Shown one piece after another: positions 40,679 through 50,367 of a stretch of DNA of 64,000 nucleotides (position 1 is its first letter; every line of letters begins with the position of its first letter). The position numbers and the translations under genes are program-made. The stretch comes from Polaribacter sp. IC073 (GTDB lineage: Bacteria; Bacteroidota; Bacteroidia; Flavobacteriales; Flavobacteriaceae): contig NZ_VORS01000007.1 of assembly GCF_007997075.1 (NCBI RefSeq), positions 1 through 64,000 on the forward strand. The letters are read 5' to 3'. Under the pieces are notes generated by a model. That model had not been told where the DNA came from, ran no database searches, and was given only the letters and a program-made list of their open reading frames with translations.

Positions 40679-43138
40679 TTATTTTTTTGGTTTAAAGTAA
40701 CCTAATAATTTAGAGAAAAAACCTTTACCCTCTTCATTGTCATGATAGCCATAACTATATTTTCCGTAACCATAGCCGTAGCCGTAGCCATAACCATAGC
40801 CGTATTTACTTTTTATAGAAAAATCATTTAATACATAACTAATATTAGATACTTCTTTGTTTCTGTATTTGTCATCAATCATTCTCATCATTCCTTTTTC
40901 GGTATAATTCTGACGAACAACATAAATTACAGCATCTGAGTATTTAAATAATTCTAAAGCATCTGAAACTATACCTACAGGTGGTGTATCTATAATAATA
41001 TAATCATATTCTTTTTTTAGCTGTTTAATCATTTCATCTGCTGCGTTATTTAATAGCAACTCAGAAGGATTGGGAGGAATAGGTCCTGATAATATTAAAT
41101 CTAAATTTGGAATTTTTGTTTTAGAAATAACCTCTTTTAGTGTTTTCTGTTTTATTAAATAATTTACAACACCAACATCATTTGGTAAATCAAAATCATC
41201 ATAAATCCTAGGTTTTCTTAAATCTAATCCCAATAAAACAGTTTTCTTTCCACTTAATGCAAAAACAGTTGCCATGTTAATAGAAATCATGGTTTTACCT
41301 TCTCCACTTACACTAGATGTTAAAATTAATGTTTTTGCTTCATCTTCTTTGGCGTCTTTAAATAAAAACTGAATATTAGATCTTAATGCTCTAAAAGACT
41401 CTGATACCGAAGATTTTGGTCTTTCAAAAACAGCTAAATTATTCTTTCCTGTATTTTTTCCTACAACACCTAAAACGGGTATTGTATAATTATTCTGAAT
41501 TTCTTCTGCCGTGTGTATTTTATTGTCTAATAATTCTCTTATAATGATATAAAATAGTGGAAAAACCGTACCCAACATTATAGCTACTAAATAATTAAAA
41601 CTAGGTAAAGGGTAATTTGGTCCTTGTCCTAAATCTTTAGCAGTATCTATAATTTTAACATCAGAAACATTGGCGGCAATTGCTGTACCTGCCTCATATC
41701 TTTTTTGTTTTAGATAATTGTAATTCGCTTCAGAAAGTTCATAATCTCTTTGAAAACTTATAAGCCCTTGTTCTTTTTTTGGTAATTTTTTTTTTTTAGA
41801 TTTATAAATACTTAGATTAGAATTCACTTTTCTTAACCTATTATTATTTACTCTTTGAAGAGAAGAGATGTTTTCTATTAAGTTATTTTTAATAATTTGA
41901 ATTTCTCTAGACAACTGAATAACATCTGGGTGGTTGTCTTTAACCATATTGCGTAAACTTTCTCTAAAACTAGACTTTGTAACCAAGTTGCTAATTAACC
42001 CTGCTATTTTAGGGTCTTCAATAGCAAGAGAAGCAGGTACAAGGTTATCTCTATTATACTTATTATTTGAATTAATATAACTTCCTAAATTTACTAAATA
42101 ATCGTTATAATTTAATAATTCTTGTTTTTCTTTTTCTAAATTAATGGCTTCTCCGAAAATTTCTGTTCCCTGTGAAGAGAGGTCAAAAATATTATTGGTT
42201 TCTCTATAATCGCCAAGGTCTTTCTCTAATTTTCTTAATTTTTTTTCTTCAGCATTAAACAACGTGTCTATGTATGCTTGCGTTTTTACAGCATATTCTA
42301 TTTTCTGAACTTTCTTAACAGAGTCTAAAACTTTTACTGTAGCATTTAGATAATCTTCTATTCTTTTTTTATTACCACCTTGCTTGCTTAGCCTTAACAT
42401 AGAGGCTGCATTTGTAATACTACTTACATTAAGACCTCTATTACCTGCCACAGTTCCATCGAAACTAGCAAATTGTATAAAATACTTTTCTCCCACTTTA
42501 AACGGACTAATTTGTTTTATTGAAAAATGAAGAAACGGTGTATTGATAGTATCCTTTATATGGTATTCTTTAGAAAAATTTAATTCTTTAGATGGTAAAT
42601 TAATAATACTATTTGTATCGTAATTTATTAATGAATTACGACCAGATTCGTTAAAATCAAAAGAAATTTTAAAAGTATCTTCTCCGGTTAATTCTACACT
42701 AATTAATTTATTATATAATTGCGGTTTACTAGTTTTTAAATTGACAACAAAAGGAGTATATCCATATTTATCTTCATTTCTAAATCGACCTTCTTGAAGA
42801 TAATTAATGTAAAAATTTAATCTTTTTACAACAATTTCATTGTGAGATCTAGACTTCAAAATTACTTTTACGGTTTCTAACTCGTCACTTGAGCCACCCC
42901 AGTTAAAAGCAATATTAGTTCCAGTAGAAAATAACGGATTATTCTCTTCTTTTACAGAAATAACAGTATCTAAACTGTACACTTCTTTCATGTAACCATT
43001 CATAAATTTGGCAACAATAAGGCCAATAACAATGGTAACTAAAAACAACTTCCAGTATGCTAAAACTTTGTAAATGTATTCTTTAACATCTATAGCACCT
43101 GCTGCAGAAGTTTGATTACCTTTTAATTGATTACTCAT
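40679..43138 (-). CDS. wzc: Wzc-like polysaccharide co-polymerase and tyrosine autokinase
   Basis: 819 residues. N-terminal Wzz domain with a membrane span (about 28-48), a large coiled-coil periplasmic part, a second span (about 508-530), then the BY-kinase domain: Walker A TSSVSGEGKTMIS (about 602-614), Walker A' LLGLDLRKPR (about 629-638) and Walker B YDYIIIDTPPVG (about 692-703). A C-terminal stretch has seven consecutive Tyr-Gly pairs plus more Tyr, the autophosphorylation cluster. It works with the Wza-like lipoprotein encoded 6 bp upstream in capsule or exopolysaccharide export. Confidence 0.93.
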   Translation of the reverse strand: MSNQLKGNQTSAAGAIDVKEYIYKVLAYWKLFLVTIVIGLIVAKFMNGYMKEVYSLDTVISVKEENNPLFSTGTNIAFNWGGSSDELETVKVILKSRSHNEIVVKRLNFYINYLQEGRFRNEDKYGYTPFVVNLKTSKPQLYNKLISVELTGEDTFKISFDFNESGRNSLINYDTNSIINLPSKELNFSKEYHIKDTINTPFLHFSIKQISPFKVGEKYFIQFASFDGTVAGNRGLNVSSITNAASMLRLSKQGGNKKRIEDYLNATVKVLDSVKKVQKIEYAVKTQAYIDTLFNAEEKKLRKLEKDLGDYRETNNIFDLSSQGTEIFGEAINLEKEKQELLNYNDYLVNLGSYINSNNKYNRDNLVPASLAIEDPKIAGLISNLVTKSSFRESLRNMVKDNHPDVIQLSREIQIIKNNLIENISSLQRVNNNRLRKVNSNLSIYKSKKKKLPKKEQGLISFQRDYELSEANYNYLKQKRYEAGTAIAANVSDVKIIDTAKDLGQGPNYPLPSFNYLVAIMLGTVFPLFYIIIRELLDNKIHTAEEIQNNYTIPVLGVVGKNTGKNNLAVFERPKSSVSESFRALRSNIQFLFKDAKEDEAKTLILTSSVSGEGKTMISINMATVFALSGKKTVLLGLDLRKPRIYDDFDLPNDVGVVNYLIKQKTLKEVISKTKIPNLDLILSGPIPPNPSELLLNNAADEMIKQLKKEYDYIIIDTPPVGIVSDALELFKYSDAVIYVVRQNYTEKGMMRMIDDKYRNKEVSNISYVLNDFSIKSKYGYGYGYGYGYGYGKYSYGYHDNEEGKGFFSKLLGYFKPKK
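40764..40804 (-). repeat. hexanucleotide tandem repeat encoding the Tyr-Gly tail of Wzc
   Basis: About seven 6-base units of the form CC(G/A)TA(G/A) on the plus strand; the coding strand reads TAYGGN. They encode the Tyr-Gly run at the Wzc C-terminus. Whole-unit slippage would change tyrosine number without a frameshift. Confidence 0.8.
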
Positions 43139-43144
43139 ATATTT

Positions 43145-43933
43145 TTATAAATTTCTAGCTAAAATTATGGTAGATGTAATTAATGTAAAAACAGATACAA
43201 TAGTAGATAAACTCTGTAGCCCTGTTTTACCTGTACCCCAAGATTTTTCTTGTAAAGGTTTTATATTAATAATATCATTTGGTTTGATATAAAAAAAATC
43301 TGAATTTAAAACATTAACGTCCGTTAAATCTAAAGTGAATTTTTCTGTACCATTTATAGAGCGCCTAATAATTTCTATTGCCTTTCTATTGCCAACATCT
43401 GTAATATCTCCTGAACTTGCAACAGCATCTATTATAGAAACTCTATTTTGATAAATTACATTGGTACCGGGTTGGTTAATCTCTCCAATAATGGTATATC
43501 TAATTCCTGATAATTTCACAGAAACAAACAAACTCTCATCATTTTTAATATATTCTTCTCTTAATTTACTTTCAATTTTTTTTCTGACTTCAATTTCGGT
43601 GTATCCCAAAACATTAATCTCTCCTAAGGTTGGCACTCTAATATTACCATAATTATCAATACTATAATCAGAAAAGTAACCTTGATCTCCTTGCGATCCT
43701 CCACTACTTCCAGTACTTGAATTCCCTTTTTGAAAAACATCTACAATCGTTGCTTTTTTAGACGTTATGTTAATCTTTAGAATGTCATCTATCTGTAATT
43801 TATAAGGCGTATTATTAATTCTTTTAATTTCTGAATTAGAAATAGGTTTTCCTTGAAGGTATGTTAACTCTTTATTAGAGACACAAGCACTTAATGAAGC
43901 TAATATTAATATTAAAAATAAGTATTTTTTCAT
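43145..43933 (-). CDS. wza: Wza-like polysaccharide export lipoprotein
   Basis: 262 residues. Lipobox LASLSAC with lipidated Cys17. Poly_export domain (KLQIDDILKINITSKKATIVDVF, about 46-68; IDNYGNIRVPTLGEINVLG, about 91-109) and a SLBB domain (IIGEINQPGTNVIYQ, about 142-156), ending with a hydrophobic helix (about 238-258) as expected of outer-membrane export channels. Co-transcribed with wzc. A TATATTTG -7 box on the minus strand at 43958-43965 gives a candidate promoter. No glycosyltransferase genes are in the window. Confidence 0.9.
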   Translation of the reverse strand: MKKYLFLILILASLSACVSNKELTYLQGKPISNSEIKRINNTPYKLQIDDILKINITSKKATIVDVFQKGNSSTGSSGGSQGDQGYFSDYSIDNYGNIRVPTLGEINVLGYTEIEVRKKIESKLREEYIKNDESLFVSVKLSGIRYTIIGEINQPGTNVIYQNRVSIIDAVASSGDITDVGNRKAIEIIRRSINGTEKFTLDLTDVNVLNSDFFYIKPNDIINIKPLQEKSWGTGKTGLQSLSTIVSVFTLITSTIILARNL

Positions 43934-43957
43934 GTTTAATTTTAAAGACTATCACAA

Positions 43958-43965
43958 CAAATATA
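43958..43965 (-). promoter_or_regulatory. -7 box of the wza-wzc operon
   Basis: Minus-strand TATATTTG matches TAnnTTTG exactly, 25 bp before the wza ATG. No TTG at the -33 distance. Confidence 0.4.
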
Positions 43966-44022
43966 CTTTTTATAAGTGTAAAGCTATAATTTTATTTTAT
44001 TTTCGTTTTTCATTTTTAGATA

Positions 44023-44799
44023 ATGTTATATCAACAGAGAAAATACCTTCAATTTTTATTAAAAGCGAGCAATCAACATGGCGTTCATTCCCCTTTTGTG
44101 TATCAGCTTATTACAAAATGTTTTTACAAAAAAACACCTAAAAATTTAGCGAAATATTTCCTAAATATTAAACAACATTTATTAAACAATAAAAAAACAA
44201 TAGAAGTCACAGATTTTGGCGCTGGTTCTAAAGTATTTAAAAATAATACCCGTAAAATTGCTCAAATTGTAAAAGTTGCAGGAATAGCTAATAAAAAAGC
44301 AAAACTGCTCATTAAAATTGTAACTTATTTTAAACCAAAAAACATTCTAGAAATAGGAACTTCAATAGGTTTAAGTACTACTGCCATTCAAATGGCAAAT
44401 AGTAATGCATCAATTATAACTTTAGAAGGTTGCCCAGAAACCAGTAAGGTAGCTAAGAAATTATTCGAGAAAAATAATTTTAATGCTATCGAAGTAATTA
44501 CTGGCGACTTTTCGAAAACACTTCCTAAAGTTACAGAAAAAGCAACATTCGATTTTATTTACTTTGACGGAAACCACACCAAACAAGCCACTTTAAAGTA
44601 TTTTAAAGAGTGCTTAAAAACAATTCACAATACTTCTTTTTTTATTTTTGATGATATTTATTGGAATGCAGAGATGCAAGAAGCTTGGGCAATCATAAAA
44701 AATCACCCAGAAGTTACAGTTACGGTAGATCTTTTTTACTTCGGAATCGTTTTCTTCAGAAAAGAACAAGCAAAAGAACATTTTAAGATTAGGGTTTAA
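44023..44799 (+). CDS. class I SAM-dependent methyltransferase
   Basis: 258 residues. After a basic N-terminal helix region, motif I is KNILEIGTSIGLSTTAIQMA (about 106-125), with acidic motif II in IITLEGCPETSKVAKKLF (about 132-149) and the post-II FDFIYFDGNHTKQATLKYF (about 176-194). The layout resembles O-methyltransferases of the catechol-like group. Substrate unknown. Divergent from wza and 61 bp before the cobalamin adenosyltransferase gene. Confidence 0.82.
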   Translation: MLYQQRKYLQFLLKASNQHGVHSPFVYQLITKCFYKKTPKNLAKYFLNIKQHLLNNKKTIEVTDFGAGSKVFKNNTRKIAQIVKVAGIANKKAKLLIKIVTYFKPKNILEIGTSIGLSTTAIQMANSNASIITLEGCPETSKVAKKLFEKNNFNAIEVITGDFSKTLPKVTEKATFDFIYFDGNHTKQATLKYFKECLKTIHNTSFFIFDDIYWNAEMQEAWAIIKNHPEVTVTVDLFYFGIVFFRKEQAKEHFKIRV

Positions 44800-44860
44800 C
44801 AGTTTATTAGAAAATAAACGTTGTAACTTTGATACTTTCGAACTTTGAACTAAAATAAAA

Positions 44861-45433
44861 ATGAAAATATATACAAAAACTGGCGATAAAGGTACTACTG
44901 CCCTATTTGGCGGAACAAGAGTAAAAAAATACAATTTACGCATAGAGAGTTATGGTACGGTAGACGAATTAAACTCATATATAGGTTTAATTAAAGACCA
45001 AGAAATAGCACCATATATAAAGGAAACACTCTTAAAAATTCAGAATGAATTGTTCACTTTAGGAGCTATGTTAGCAACTCCTCCAGAAAAAGAGACTTTA
45101 AAATCAGGTAAAGAACGTTTGAACATTCCTAAAACAGATGAAAATGCCATTCTTTTCTTAGAAGATGAAATCGATAAAATGGATGCAGAGCTTCCTCAAA
45201 TGACTCATTTTATTCTTCCTGGAGGACATCAAGCAGTGTCATTTTGTCACATTGCAAGGTGTGTTTGCAGACGTGCAGAACGCTTATCTGTAGAATTAAA
45301 TGACCAGGAAACAATAAATAATGACATCTTAAAATACTTAAACCGACTTTCTGACTTTCTTTTTGTGTTGGCACGAAAATTGTCTAAAGACTTAGAAATA
45401 ACCGAATTTAAGTGGATTCCTAAGAAAAATTAA
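44861..45433 (+). CDS. ATP:cob(I)alamin adenosyltransferase, PduO type
   Basis: 190 residues. It attaches the 5'-deoxyadenosyl group to cob(I)alamin to make coenzyme B12. ATP-binding N-terminal KIYTKTGDKGTTALFGG (2-18), the RCVCRRAERLSVEL segment (about 133-146) and YLNRLSDFLFVLARKL (about 161-176) are the family hallmarks. Adenosylcobalamin is the cofactor predicted for the LitR-like photoreceptor encoded at 18.5 kb, so this gene could supply it; B12-dependent mutases are not in the window. Confidence 0.92.
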   Translation: MKIYTKTGDKGTTALFGGTRVKKYNLRIESYGTVDELNSYIGLIKDQEIAPYIKETLLKIQNELFTLGAMLATPPEKETLKSGKERLNIPKTDENAILFLEDEIDKMDAELPQMTHFILPGGHQAVSFCHIARCVCRRAERLSVELNDQETINNDILKYLNRLSDFLFVLARKLSKDLEITEFKWIPKKN

Positions 45434-45551
45434 TACGTTCTTTTTTTATCGAGCAGAAGAAATTAAAATTTTATCTTTTTATTTAAATAGCTGATTTTAA
45501 GTAACTAAGAAAAAATAATAATTACTTCGAAATAAATTTCTTAAAAAAGAC

Positions 45552-45581
45552 TTGCATAATTCAGCAAAAAAATTATTTTTG
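45552..45581 (+). promoter_or_regulatory. consensus promoter of the DUF2795 gene
   Basis: TTG (45552-45554), 19 bases, then TATTTTTG (45574-45581): an exact Bacteroidetes-type promoter with ideal spacing. Transcription would begin near 45588, 15 nt before the ATG. Confidence 0.75.
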
Positions 45582-45602
45582 CACAAAATTAAACAATAAG
45601 AA

Positions 45603-45824
45603 ATGTATTGGACATTAGAATTAGCATCTTATTTAGCAGATGCGCCTTGGCCAGCAACCAAAGACGAGTTAATAGATTACGCTATTAGAACCGGATCTCC
45701 TTTAGAAGTAGTAGAAAACCTACAAGACATAGAAGATGAAGGCGATGCGTATGACTCAATTGTAGAGATTTGGCCAGATTATCCGACAGAAGACGATTAT
45801 CTTTGGAACGAGGATGAATACTAA
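45603..45824 (+). CDS. DUF2795 domain-containing small acidic protein
   Basis: 73 residues, rich in Asp/Glu and Trp/Tyr: MYWTLELASYLADAPWPATK, ELIDYAIRTGSPLEVVENL and a very acidic C-terminus. This matches DUF2795, a short helical domain widespread in Bacteroidetes and often next to secA, as here. Own consensus promoter and own terminator, suggesting high expression as a single-gene unit. Function unknown. Confidence 0.85.
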   Translation: MYWTLELASYLADAPWPATKDELIDYAIRTGSPLEVVENLQDIEDEGDAYDSIVEIWPDYPTEDDYLWNEDEY

Positions 45825-45841
45825 ACATAACAATTAAATAT

Positions 45842-45870
45842 AAAAAGTCTCTAAAGAGGCTTTTTTTTTT
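45842..45870 (+). terminator. terminator after the DUF2795 gene
   Basis: AAAAAGTCTC..GAGGCTTTTT stem (one G-U pair) with a TAAA loop and a long T-run. Confidence 0.85.
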
Positions 45871-45976
45871 GTTTTTATTTTAAAAGAATAAGAACACTTT
45901 TTTATAGTTTGTAAAAACCTGATATACAACCAAATAAAATAGCTATTTTTTTTTAGCTGACATAAACATATATATA

Positions 45977-48900
45977 ATGAATATTTTAAATTCAGTAATA
46001 AAACTTTTTGTGGGTGATAAACAACAAAAAGATTTAAAAATTTTACAACCAGTTGTAGAGGATGTAAGAAAATTTGAAACAGCGTTTTCTAAATTATCTA
46101 ATGACGAATTAAGGGCAAAAACTGTTGAGTTTAAAGAGAGGATAAAGACCGCTACAAAAGAGTTTGATGATAAAACACTTGCACTTGAAGAAGAAGCTGT
46201 AAAAGCAAATATCGATAGACAAGAAGATATCTACGCAGAAATAGACACTTTAAAAGATGAAGCTTACAAAATTTCTGAAGCTACTTTATTAGAAATTATG
46301 CCAGAAGCTTTTGCTGTGGTAAAAGAAACCGCAAAACGTTTTGTAGAAAATAAAGAAGTAGAAGTTACTGCAACTGCTTTTGACAGAGAATTGTCTGGTG
46401 AAAGAGATCATGTTATATTAGAAGGAGAGAAAGCTTTTTGGGCAAACTCTTGGGATGCCGCCGGTAAACCTGTTACTTGGGACATGGTACATTATGATGT
46501 TCAATTAATTGGTGGTTCTGTTTTACATCAAGGTAAAATTGCAGAAATGATGACTGGTGAAGGAAAAACATTAGTTTCTACTTTACCTGTATACTTAAAT
46601 GCATTAACAGGAAATGGTGTGCATTTAGTAACGGTGAATGATTATTTAGCAAAACGAGATAAAGCTTGGATGGGACCAATTTTTGAGTTTCACGGCTTCT
46701 CAACAGATTGTATCGATTATCATCAACCAAATTCAGACGCTCGTAGAAAAGCATACAACGCAGACATTACTTACGGTACAAATAACGAATTTGGTTTCGA
46801 TTATTTACGTGATAACATGGCAAGTTCTAAAGACGATTTAGTACAAAGAGCACCAAATTACGCAATTATTGATGAAGTAGATTCTGTTTTAATTGATGAT
46901 GCAAGAACACCGTTAATTATCTCTGGCCCTGTTCCTCAAGGAGACAGACATGAGTTTAATGAACTAAAACCTTTGGTAAGTGATATTGTTGGTATTCAAA
47001 GTAAATATTTAATTGGTGTTTTGGCAGAAGCTAAAAAACTAATTGCAGCTGGAGATACTAAAGAAGGTGGTTTTCAATTATTAAGAGTTTACAGAGGTCT
47101 ACCTAAAAATAAAGCCTTAATTAAGTTTTTATCTCAAGAAGGAAATAAACAAATTCTTCAAAAGACAGAAAACTATTACATGGCAGATAATAACAAGTTA
47201 ATGCCAGAAGTAGATGACACTTTATGGTTTGTTATTGAAGAGAAAAATAATCAGATTGATTTAACTGATAAAGGGATTGCTCATTTATCAGAAAAAACCG
47301 ACAATGATAATTTCTTTATTTTACCAGATATTGGTGTGAAAATTGGTCAAATTGATACTTCTGAAAATTCTGCAGAAGAAAAAGCAGTTAAAAAAGACGA
47401 ACTATACAAAGACTTTAGTATTAAAAGTGAACGTATTCACACCATGAATCAACTTTTAAAAGCATACACTGTTTTTGAAAAAGATGTGGAATATGTAGTG
47501 ATGGAAAATAAGGTAATGATTGTTGATGAACAAACGGGTCGTATTATGGACGGGCGTCGTTATTCAGACGGATTACATCAAGCCATTGAAGCAAAAGAAG
47601 ATTGTAAAATTGAAGATGCTACGCAAACTTTTGCAACGGTAACGCTTCAAAATTACTTTAGAATGTACCGCAAACTTTCTGGTATGACAGGTACTGCGAT
47701 TACAGAAGCTGGCGAGTTATGGGAAATCTATAAATTAGATGTTGTAGAGATTCCTACAAACAGACCCATCCAAAGAGATGACAAAGAAGATTTAGTTTAT
47801 AAAACTGCGCGTGAAAAATACAACGCAGTAATTGAAGATATTGTAAAATTAGTTGAAGAAAAAAGACCTGTTTTAGTAGGTACAACTTCTGTAGAAATAT
47901 CAGAATTATTAGGTAGAATGTTACAAATGCGTAAAATTCCTCATAATATTTTAAATGCAAAATTACACAAACGAGAAGCAGATGTTGTTGCAGAAGCGGG
48001 TAAACCTGGTGTGGTTACTATTGCAACAAATATGGCGGGTCGTGGTACCGATATTAAATTAACCAAGGAAGTTAAAGAAGTTGGTGGTTTGGCAATTATT
48101 GGTACAGAAAGACACGATTCTAGACGTGTAGATAGACAGTTACGTGGACGTGCAGGGAGACAAGGTGATGTTGGGTCAACACAATTTTATGTTGCTTTAG
48201 ATGACAACTTAATGCGTCTTTTTGGTTCTGATAGAATTGCAAAAATGATGGACAGAATGGGGTTAAAAGAAGGTGAAGTAATTCAGCATTCTATGATTTC
48301 TAAATCTATTGAAAGAGCACAAAAGAAAGTTGAAGAAAATAACTTTGGTATTCGTAAACGTCTGTTAGAATATGATGATATTATGAACGCTCAGCGTGAG
48401 TTCGTTTATAAAAGAAGACGTAATGCTTTAGATGGTAAACGTTTGCAAGTAGATATTGCAAATATGATTTATGAAACTTGTGAATCGATTATTAACAATA
48501 ATAAAGCAGCGAAAGATTTTCAGAATTTTGAGTTTGAGTTGATTAAGTTTTCTTCAATGACTTCTCCTATTTCTGAAGAAGAATTTAATAAATTAAATGA
48601 GAAGGAAATTGCAGACAAGTTGTTTGATATTGTTTCCGAACATTACAAAGATAAAATTGAAAGAAATGCCGTTTTAGCGTTTCCGGTAATTAAAGATGTT
48701 TTTGAAAATGAAGGAGACAAATATGAGCGAATTGTAGTTCCTTTTACAGACGGAAGTAAATCTTTACAAGTGGTTACCAACTTAAAGGAGGCTTACGAAA
48801 CTGAAGGAAAAAGTTTGGTTAGAGATTTTGAGAAAAACATTACGCTAGCAATTATAGATGAAAACTGGAAAGAGCATTTACGTAAAATGGATGAATTAAA

Positions 48901-49315
48901 ACATTCTGTACAAAATGCTTCTTATGAACAAAAAGATCCTTTATTAATCTATAAGTTTGAAGCTTTTGAATTGTTTAAGAAAACAGTAGATGAAATTAAT
49001 AAAGAGGTATTGTCTTTCTTATTTAAAGGAGAATTGCCTACTAAAGATGCAACTCAAATTTCTGAAGCGAGAGACCAAAGAAAAGAGCGTTTAAATGCAA
49101 GTAAAGCAGATGTACAGAACTCAACTGAACAAGCTATCTCTAGTTCTAAACCAAAAGCTGAGCCAGTAGAAACAATTGTAAGAGACCAACCTAAAGTAGG
49201 TAGAAACGAGCGTGTTACTATTAAAAATGTAATGAGTGGCGAAGAAAAAGAAGTAAAGTTTAAACAAGCTATTCCTTTATTAGAAAAAGGAGAATGGGTT
49301 ATTTTAAATAACTAA
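45977..49315 (+). CDS. secA: preprotein translocase ATPase SecA
   Basis: 1112 residues, about 200 longer than the E. coli protein. It drives secretion of preproteins through SecYEG. Walker [11 protein letters not shown] (about 191-200), DEVDS box (about 298-302), RGRAGRQGD (helicase motif VI region). An insertion in the preprotein-binding region (about 320-430, [15 protein letters not shown] to NKLMPEVDD) accounts for much of the extra length and is known in Bacteroidetes SecA. The C-terminus ends [10 protein letters not shown] and lacks the Cys-rich zinc/SecB-binding motif. Confidence 0.96.
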   Translation: MNILNSVIKLFVGDKQQKDLKILQPVVEDVRKFETAFSKLSNDELRAKTVEFKERIKTATKEFDDKTLALEEEAVKANIDRQEDIYAEIDTLKDEAYKISEATLLEIMPEAFAVVKETAKRFVENKEVEVTATAFDRELSGERDHVILEGEKAFWANSWDAAGKPVTWDMVHYDVQLIGGSVLHQGKIAEMMTGEGKTLVSTLPVYLNALTGNGVHLVTVNDYLAKRDKAWMGPIFEFHGFSTDCIDYHQPNSDARRKAYNADITYGTNNEFGFDYLRDNMASSKDDLVQRAPNYAIIDEVDSVLIDDARTPLIISGPVPQGDRHEFNELKPLVSDIVGIQSKYLIGVLAEAKKLIAAGDTKEGGFQLLRVYRGLPKNKALIKFLSQEGNKQILQKTENYYMADNNKLMPEVDDTLWFVIEEKNNQIDLTDKGIAHLSEKTDNDNFFILPDIGVKIGQIDTSENSAEEKAVKKDELYKDFSIKSERIHTMNQLLKAYTVFEKDVEYVVMENKVMIVDEQTGRIMDGRRYSDGLHQAIEAKEDCKIEDATQTFATVTLQNYFRMYRKLSGMTGTAITEAGELWEIYKLDVVEIPTNRPIQRDDKEDLVYKTAREKYNAVIEDIVKLVEEKRPVLVGTTSVEISELLGRMLQMRKIPHNILNAKLHKREADVVAEAGKPGVVTIATNMAGRGTDIKLTKEVKEVGGLAIIGTERHDSRRVDRQLRGRAGRQGDVGSTQFYVALDDNLMRLFGSDRIAKMMDRMGLKEGEVIQHSMISKSIERAQKKVEENNFGIRKRLLEYDDIMNAQREFVYKRRRNALDGKRLQVDIANMIYETCESIINNNKAAKDFQNFEFELIKFSSMTSPISEEEFNKLNEKEIADKLFDIVSEHYKDKIERNAVLAFPVIKDVFENEGDKYERIVVPFTDGSKSLQVVTNLKEAYETEGKSLVRDFEKNITLAIIDENWKEHLRKMDELKHSVQNASYEQKDPLLIYKFEAFELFKKTVDEINKEVLSFLFKGELPTKDATQISEARDQRKERLNASKADVQNSTEQAISSSKPKAEPVETIVRDQPKVGRNERVTIKNVMSGEEKEVKFKQAIPLLEKGEWVILNN

Positions 49316-49423
49316 CATACATCTTATTTCTGTTTAGGTAGAAATTTATAATAAAAAAAAACCAGAATTTTCTACATTAGAATCTTCTGATTTTTTTTTA
49401 TATTGTAAGGAATCCTAATAAAC

Positions 49424-49460
49424 AAAAAACCGTTTAGAATAAATTTCTAAACGGTTTTTT
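49424..49460. terminator. bidirectional terminator between secA and folE
   Basis: AAAAAACCGTTTAGAA (49424-49439) and TTCTAAACGGTTTTTT (49445-49460), a perfect 16 bp stem with a 5-base loop, serving both convergent genes. Confidence 0.92.
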
Positions 49461-49483
49461 TATATTTTTAAAATTCTAAATTC

Positions 49484-50170
49484 TTAGAATTTCGTGTCCA
49501 TTTTTAGATATTCTAAAAACTCTCTTTTTGTTTCTTTATTTTTAAACTTTCCACCAAATTCTGAAGTTACCGTAGAACTTTCGATGTCTTTAATTCCGCG
49601 GGAGTTTACACATAAATGTTTCGCATCAATAACACAAGCAACATCTTCTGTTCCTAGAGCTTCTTGCATTGATTGTACAATTTGCATGGTTAAACGCTCT
49701 TGTACTTGTGGTCTTTTAGAAAAGTACTCAACAATTCTATTCATTTTAGAAAGTCCGATTACTTTACCATCAGAAATATAAGCAACATGTGCTCTACCAA
49801 TAATTGGCAATAAATGATGTTCGCAAGTAGAATACACAACAATGTTTTTTTCTACCAACATTTCACCATACTTATAATTATTGTCAAACGTAGATGCTTT
49901 CGGCATGTTTTTGGGATTTAACCCCATAAACAATTCATTTACAAAAGCTTTTGCAACTCTTTTAGGAGTTCCTTGTAAGCTATCATCTGTTAAATCCATT
50001 CCTAAAGTGATTAAAATATCTTTAACACTTTCTTGGATTTTTGCTATTTTTTCTTCGTCAGAAATATCAAAAGCATCTGGTCTTATTGGATTTTCCGCAG
50101 AGGTTGCCACATGATTTTCTCCTATTACTTCAATTCTATCGTCATTCATTTTGCTGTTCAATTCAAACAT
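49484..50170 (-). CDS. folE: GTP cyclohydrolase I
   Basis: 228 residues; it converts GTP to dihydroneopterin triphosphate, the first step of folate synthesis. Zinc ligands Cys and His in STCEHHLLPIIGRAHVAYI (about 114-132) and Cys in LCVNSRGIKD (about 186-195). Active-site GLSKMNRIVEYFSKRPQVQE (about 138-157) is complete. The N-terminal 35 residues are variable, so an ATG at codon 8 is an alternative start. A minus-strand TAAATTTG -7 box is at 50190-50197. Confidence 0.94.
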   Translation of the reverse strand: MFELNSKMNDDRIEVIGENHVATSAENPIRPDAFDISDEEKIAKIQESVKDILITLGMDLTDDSLQGTPKRVAKAFVNELFMGLNPKNMPKASTFDNNYKYGEMLVEKNIVVYSTCEHHLLPIIGRAHVAYISDGKVIGLSKMNRIVEYFSKRPQVQERLTMQIVQSMQEALGTEDVACVIDAKHLCVNSRGIKDIESSTVTSEFGGKFKNKETKREFLEYLKMDTKF

Positions 50171-50258
50171 TTCATTCTATATTAAAGTGCAAATTTACGT
50201 GTTTGCAACGTAATATTTTAGTTTTTATATCAATTATCGTTATTGTTCAATAAAATTC

Positions 50259-50363
50259 TGCAAGCTTCGTTCTAGACTTCGACAAATGTTATTTATAGAC
50301 CAACATATTCAGGAGATATTTTTATATGTCAATTCATTTAACATCTTTTAAATGAAGCTTGCA
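50259..50363. repeat. distant inverted repeat between folE and hisS
   Basis: TGCAAGCTTC (50259-50268) and GAAGCTTGCA (50354-50363) are exact complements, 85 bases apart. The 197 bp gap holds no ORF. Whether it folds as a transcript-end structure for hisS is unclear. Confidence 0.35.
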
Positions 50364-50367
50364 AAAA

